DNA of 8,403 nt, taken from assembly GCA_913056425.1 (NCBI GenBank), contig CAJXLR010000060.1, positions 1-8,403 on the forward strand, read 5' to 3'. How positions within the stretch are numbered: the first letter of the stretch is position 1; the number at the start of each line of letters is the position of its first letter. Below are positions 6,068 through 8,403 of the stretch, in pieces. Position numbers and translations under genes: made by a program. The notes beneath the pieces were generated by a model that worked only from the letters and a program-made list of their open reading frames with translations, was not told the DNA's origin and did not search any database. This DNA comes from an uncultured Bacteroidota bacterium. Its GTDB lineage: Bacteria; Bacteroidota; Bacteroidia; NS11-12g; UBA9320.

Positions 6068-6539
6068 CCCGATTAAAATCGCTTTTGCCTCCGGATTTTG
6101 CAACAAGTTGAGTCTTTTCGATAACGATATCGTGACTAAAGGCTTTGCACATATCGTAGATGGTAAGTGCTGCGACAGAAGCACCGGTAAGAGCCTCCAT
6201 TTCCACACCAGTTTTGCCATTACACGAAACCGTGCATTGAACAACTACATGTTTGTCCACCACGTCAATGTTTACATCACATTTATTCAATGCAAGCGGG
6301 TGGCACAAAGGAATTAATTCCGACGTGCGCTTTGCCGCCATAATTCCTGCAAGTATTGCCGTCTGAAACACCGGTCCTTTCTTGGTTGCAATTTCATCGT
6401 TATGCAGCAAGTTCAGTACTTCATGTGGTAAGACAATTGTCGACTCTGCTACAGCGGTACGCTTTGTTATTTGCTTATTTCCTACATCAACCATCATCGG
6501 GTTGTTGTTTTCATCTAAATGTGTAAAATCGTTACTCAT
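6057..6539 (-). CDS. moaC: MoaC, cyclic pyranopterin monophosphate synthase
   Basis: Second enzyme of Moco synthesis: it converts the MoaA product (3',8-cyclo-7,8-dihydro-GTP) into cyclic pyranopterin monophosphate; cytoplasmic hexamer in known members. The 160-residue length equals the E. coli protein (161). Motifs are MVDVGNK (16-22), KGPVFQTAILAGIMAAK (54-70), SELIPLCHPL with the active-site His at 80 (73-82), GVEMEALTGASVAALTIYDMCKA (111-133; D129 and K132 correspond to the conserved catalytic pair) and KSGGKS (148-153). The ATG follows the menD TAA after a single base (TAACATG), and the last 11 bases overlap the MobA gene, so it is translated as part of one coupled run. MoaA, its usual partner, is not in this window. 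Confidence 0.96.
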   Translation of the reverse strand: MSNDFTHLDENNNPMMVDVGNKQITKRTAVAESTIVLPHEVLNLLHNDEIATKKGPVFQTAILAGIMAAKRTSELIPLCHPLALNKCDVNIDVVDKHVVVQCTVSCNGKTGVEMEALTGASVAALTIYDMCKAFSHDIVIEKTQLVAKSGGKSDFNRDGA

Positions 6540-6540
6540 G

Positions 6541-8127
6541 TTACCTGCGCAAAGCGCGTTTAAGGTCGTTTAGATAGCTTTTATTTTCGTCCCGACTCGT
6601 CTCTATCTCAAGAACGGAACAACCATCGTAGTCAAAGAAATTATCAATGATTTCTTTATCAGATTCAGCTGTAATCTTAAACGTTTCAACTCCCATCGCT
6701 TTAGTCAAATCCTCAACAGATTTATTGTGAGCTGTAACCTGCCATTTTAGGGTCTCAGGGTAGTTATCTGGGCCGTCAATCAGTTCAAAAATACCGCCAC
6801 CAAAGTTGTTAAAAACTACAATCTTGAGGTTTTGGGGTAAGTTAGTGCGCCAAAGTCCATTTATATCATACAAAAACGCCAAGTCACCGGTAAATAGGAA
6901 GACCGGTTCTTCTGTGGCTGATGCATAACCAACCGCAGTGCTGGTGCCTCCATCAATTCCACTCGTGCCCCTGTTCCCCAAATGTCGTATGTCGAATCTA
7001 CGTCGGAGCATTGCTGCGTTGCGCACCGTTGTTGAGTTAGCTAAGTGTAAGTGGCTGTTGGATGGTAGATTCTCATAAAGCGCCTCCATGAGTTTTATTT
7101 CAGTATGATGATCAGCTGAGATTCTTTCATAACTCTCTTCAAAGCCCAACTCTTCCCATATTGATCGATAGGAATCGGTTAAACTTCTATCCACCAGTTG
7201 GATGGCTTCCTGATAATCCAGATTTAATTGAATTGGATTTGTGCCGAAAGGAGTGGGTAAAACTTCGCGACTCCCTAGGTGCACGTGCACCAGCTCTTTG
7301 TTTGGTTTAAGCCAGTTTCGCAGTTGCTTTGAAACAAAGTAGGTTCCGGTTGTGATAATCACAGAAGGTAAATACTGCTTCTTCGCCGGTAAAACAGCCT
7401 CCCAGTGATTGATGGTTTGCATTTTGTTTGACAGCACATCCGAAAGTTGAAGTACGTTTTCTGTTTGCACATATGGACCTGCCGACCGATCATGACCATT
7501 TAACCACAGTAATTTCCCATCCTCAGGTAAGAACCTTAATAGTTGCTGCGTATCATCCTTACTATTCTTATCCCGTGGCAAATGAGATTTGGTGCTGTTT
7601 TTACTGATTTCAATTCTATCGTAAAACGGCTCGCGAAATGCTATGTTTATGTGAACAGGACCTGCTTTTTGGATACTCAATCGATATGCTTCCTCAGCCT
7701 TGCACTGTAACACCGAAACCGAAGTTCCAGGATCTATATGGAAGGATTTCACAGTATGCGACGTGAACACATTCTTTTGTCGGACACTCTGTCCTTCCCA
7801 ATTGTCAATTGCTTCTGGCGGTCTATCAGCGGTCAGAACAATAAGTGGCACTTCTGCGTAAAACGCTTCGGCAATCGCAGGGTAATAGTTGAGAGCCGCG
7901 GTCCCACTGGTACATGTAATGATGGTGGGTTGATCTGTGGCTATACTTAACCCAATGGCATGATAACCCGCCGACCGCTCGTCGATAACCTCATGGAGCG
8001 TCATGTCTGAAGTGGATACCAATGCCTGAATAATTGGAAAGTTCCTGCTTCCCGGGGATATAACGGCATGGTTTACCCCTCGCTTTTGAAGCGAACGAAC
8101 CATTTCGTATATATCTTGACTATTCAT
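6541..8127 (-). CDS. menD: MenD, 2-succinyl-5-enolpyruvyl-6-hydroxy-3-cyclohexene-1-carboxylate synthase
   Basis: Thiamine-diphosphate enzyme of menaquinone synthesis, adding the succinic semialdehyde unit from 2-oxoglutarate to isochorismate. The 528-residue product is a little shorter than E. coli MenD (556). The N-terminal domain has SPGSRN (24-29), DERSAGYHAIGLS with the cofactor-activating E50 (49-61), TCTSGTAALNYYPA (71-84) and the strongly conserved LTADRPPE...NWEGQ stretch (98-113). The C-terminal ThDP domain has GNRGTSGIDGG (384-394), the Mg/ThDP signature GDLAFLYD continuing to N440-N441 (414-441) and FGGGIFE (442-448). The ATG at 8127 gives MNSQDIYEMVRSL, a normal MenD opening. It is the first gene of a run with moaC only 1 base behind. 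Its substrate 2-oxoglutarate is also the substrate of the dehydrogenase coded divergently next door, though this may be coincidence. Confidence 0.96.
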   Translation of the reverse strand: MNSQDIYEMVRSLQKRGVNHAVISPGSRNFPIIQALVSTSDMTLHEVIDERSAGYHAIGLSIATDQPTIITCTSGTAALNYYPAIAEAFYAEVPLIVLTADRPPEAIDNWEGQSVRQKNVFTSHTVKSFHIDPGTSVSVLQCKAEEAYRLSIQKAGPVHINIAFREPFYDRIEISKNSTKSHLPRDKNSKDDTQQLLRFLPEDGKLLWLNGHDRSAGPYVQTENVLQLSDVLSNKMQTINHWEAVLPAKKQYLPSVIITTGTYFVSKQLRNWLKPNKELVHVHLGSREVLPTPFGTNPIQLNLDYQEAIQLVDRSLTDSYRSIWEELGFEESYERISADHHTEIKLMEALYENLPSNSHLHLANSTTVRNAAMLRRRFDIRHLGNRGTSGIDGGTSTAVGYASATEEPVFLFTGDLAFLYDINGLWRTNLPQNLKIVVFNNFGGGIFELIDGPDNYPETLKWQVTAHNKSVEDLTKAMGVETFKITAESDKEIIDNFFDYDGCSVLEIETSRDENKSYLNDLKRALRR

Positions 8128-8141
8128 TCTGTGTTTTGGTG

Positions 8142-8149
8142 CTAATCTA
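8142..8149 (-). promoter_or_regulatory. Weak candidate -7 box for the menD-moaC-mobA-moeB operon
   Basis: Read on the minus strand this is TAGATTAG, one mismatch from TAnnTTTG and the same TTAG variant as the box before the YbjQ-family gene. It lies 14 bases before the menD ATG. No TTTG-like -33 element is visible at the right distance, so the call rests on position and a seven-of-eight style match only. Confidence 0.28.
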
Positions 8150-8211
8150 AGATGTTATATCTGATAGTCCATGAAGTAACCAATTTGGATATTAATTTGT
8201 TGTTTACCTAA

Positions 8212-8230
8212 ACCTCGGTTTTACCTCGGT
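8212..8230. repeat. Direct repeat ACCTCGGT x2, possible regulator site
   Basis: ACCTCGGT occurs at 8212-8219 and again at 8223-8230, start to start 11 bases, i.e. about one helical turn. The first copy also lies in a near-perfect inverted repeat AAACC-TC-GGTTT (8210-8221), and a related TTTACCT is at 8203-8209. The pair ends 5 bases before the -7 box of the E2 gene, where a -33 element would normally be; this is a good position for an activator or repressor. Confidence 0.4.
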
Positions 8231-8235
8231 ATTCA

Positions 8236-8243
8236 TAAATTTG
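8236..8243 (+). promoter_or_regulatory. Bacteroidota -7 promoter box for the 2-oxoglutarate dehydrogenase E2 gene
   Basis: TAAATTTG is an exact TAnnTTTG match, 17 bases before the ATG at 8261, predicting a leader of roughly 12-14 bases. No TTTG-like -33 element lies at about 19 bases upstream; instead the ACCTCGGT direct repeats occupy that place, which suggests dependence on a regulator. Confidence 0.6.
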
Positions 8244-8260
8244 CGACTTAATAAAAAATT

Positions 8261-8403
8261 ATGGCTTTAGAGCTTAAAATACCTTCTGTTGGAGAATCCG
8301 TGACGGAAGTAACAATTAGTCAGTGGCTAAAAGAAGACGGCGACTATGTGGAGATGGATGAGGCGGTTGCGGAACTCGAGTCTGAGAAAGCAACTGTTGA
8401 ATT
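8261..8403 (+). CDS. sucB: Dihydrolipoyl succinyltransferase (2-oxoglutarate dehydrogenase E2), N-terminal lipoyl domain only (cut by window end)
   Basis: Only the first 47 codons are present. They encode a lipoyl domain: ALELKIPSVGESVTEVTISQW opens it, followed by DGDYVEMDEAVAELESEKATVE, where K43 in the EKA turn is the expected lipoylation site (more often DKA). The VGES(V/I)TEVT and DGDYVEMDE pattern is that of the succinyltransferase of the TCA-cycle 2-oxoglutarate dehydrogenase complex rather than pyruvate dehydrogenase E2, though a branched-chain E2 cannot be fully excluded from so short a piece. The E1 gene (sucA), which often precedes sucB, is not upstream here; menD lies there in the opposite direction. 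A perfect -7 box precedes the ATG. Confidence 0.85.
   Translation, partial: MALELKIPSVGESVTEVTISQWLKEDGDYVEMDEAVAELESEKATVE

Larger units (their letters stand above)
8128..8260. other. Divergent control region between menD and the 2-oxoglutarate dehydrogenase E2 gene
   Basis: This 133-base AT-rich stretch separates two start codons pointing away from each other and must hold the promoters of both. A perfect -7 box for the right-hand gene, a weak candidate for menD, and a pair of ACCTCGGT repeats are listed separately. No coding sequence, tRNA or terminator was seen in it. Confidence 0.7.

Noticed and set aside
6068..6244. Longer MobA protein beginning at an ATG at 6244
   Set aside because: The extra residues are moaC read out of frame; MoaC there is fully conserved, and MAHKKHT at 6067 is a natural start with the same 11-base overlap as the next junction.
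3991..6573. Several plus-strand open frames of 60-134 codons opposite the moeB, mobA and moaC genes
   Set aside because: They are antisense to strongly conserved coding regions, lack recognisable motifs and have no promoter boxes.

Overview
The window (about 42-45% G+C by eye) looks like a chromosomal segment of a Bacteroidota bacterium, probably Flavobacteriia/Cytophagia-like. The reasons are: TAnnTTTG-type promoter boxes lying almost on top of start codons, no clear Shine-Dalgarno sequences, menaquinone (menD) genes, and a Bacteroidota-style 2-oxoglutarate dehydrogenase E2 beginning. No rRNA, tRNA, CRISPR array or insertion sequence was seen, and no stretch over 300 bases lacks a gene.

Plus strand, 1-3951: the 3' part of a polyprenyl diphosphate synthase gene; a YbjQ/UPF0145 protein; a 44-residue single-helix membrane protein that overlaps the previous stop (TAATG); a TauE/SafE-type permease; moaD (overlapping the permease stop as ATGA); moaE (no ATG start); and a DEAD-box RNA helicase with its own promoter box directly before the ATG. 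Minus strand, 8127-3958: menD, moaC, a MobB-like/MobA fusion and a MoeB-rhodanese fusion. These are packed with a 1-base gap and then two 11-base overlaps, so they almost certainly form one translationally coupled operon. The helicase and MoeB genes converge with only 6 bases between stops. At the right edge the gene for the E2 subunit of 2-oxoglutarate dehydrogenase begins, divergent from menD across a 133-base control region.

The common theme is molybdenum cofactor (Moco) synthesis. MoaC (cyclic pyranopterin phosphate formation), MoaD+MoaE (molybdopterin synthase), MoeB-rhodanese (adenylation and probably sulfuration of MoaD) and MobA (guanylylation) are all here, split over two converging transcripts. 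moaA and moeA are not in the window. A second theme is menaquinone: menD makes the ring precursor and the polyprenyl synthase is a candidate for making the tail.

The most unusual items are: the MobA protein with an N-terminal domain that reads like MobB but has lost the Walker A lysine; a MoeB without the usual zinc cysteines and with a rhodanese domain that stops early; the permease and tiny membrane protein placed directly before moaD; and menD acting as first gene of a Moco operon. I do not see a clearly new multi-gene defence or mobile system here.
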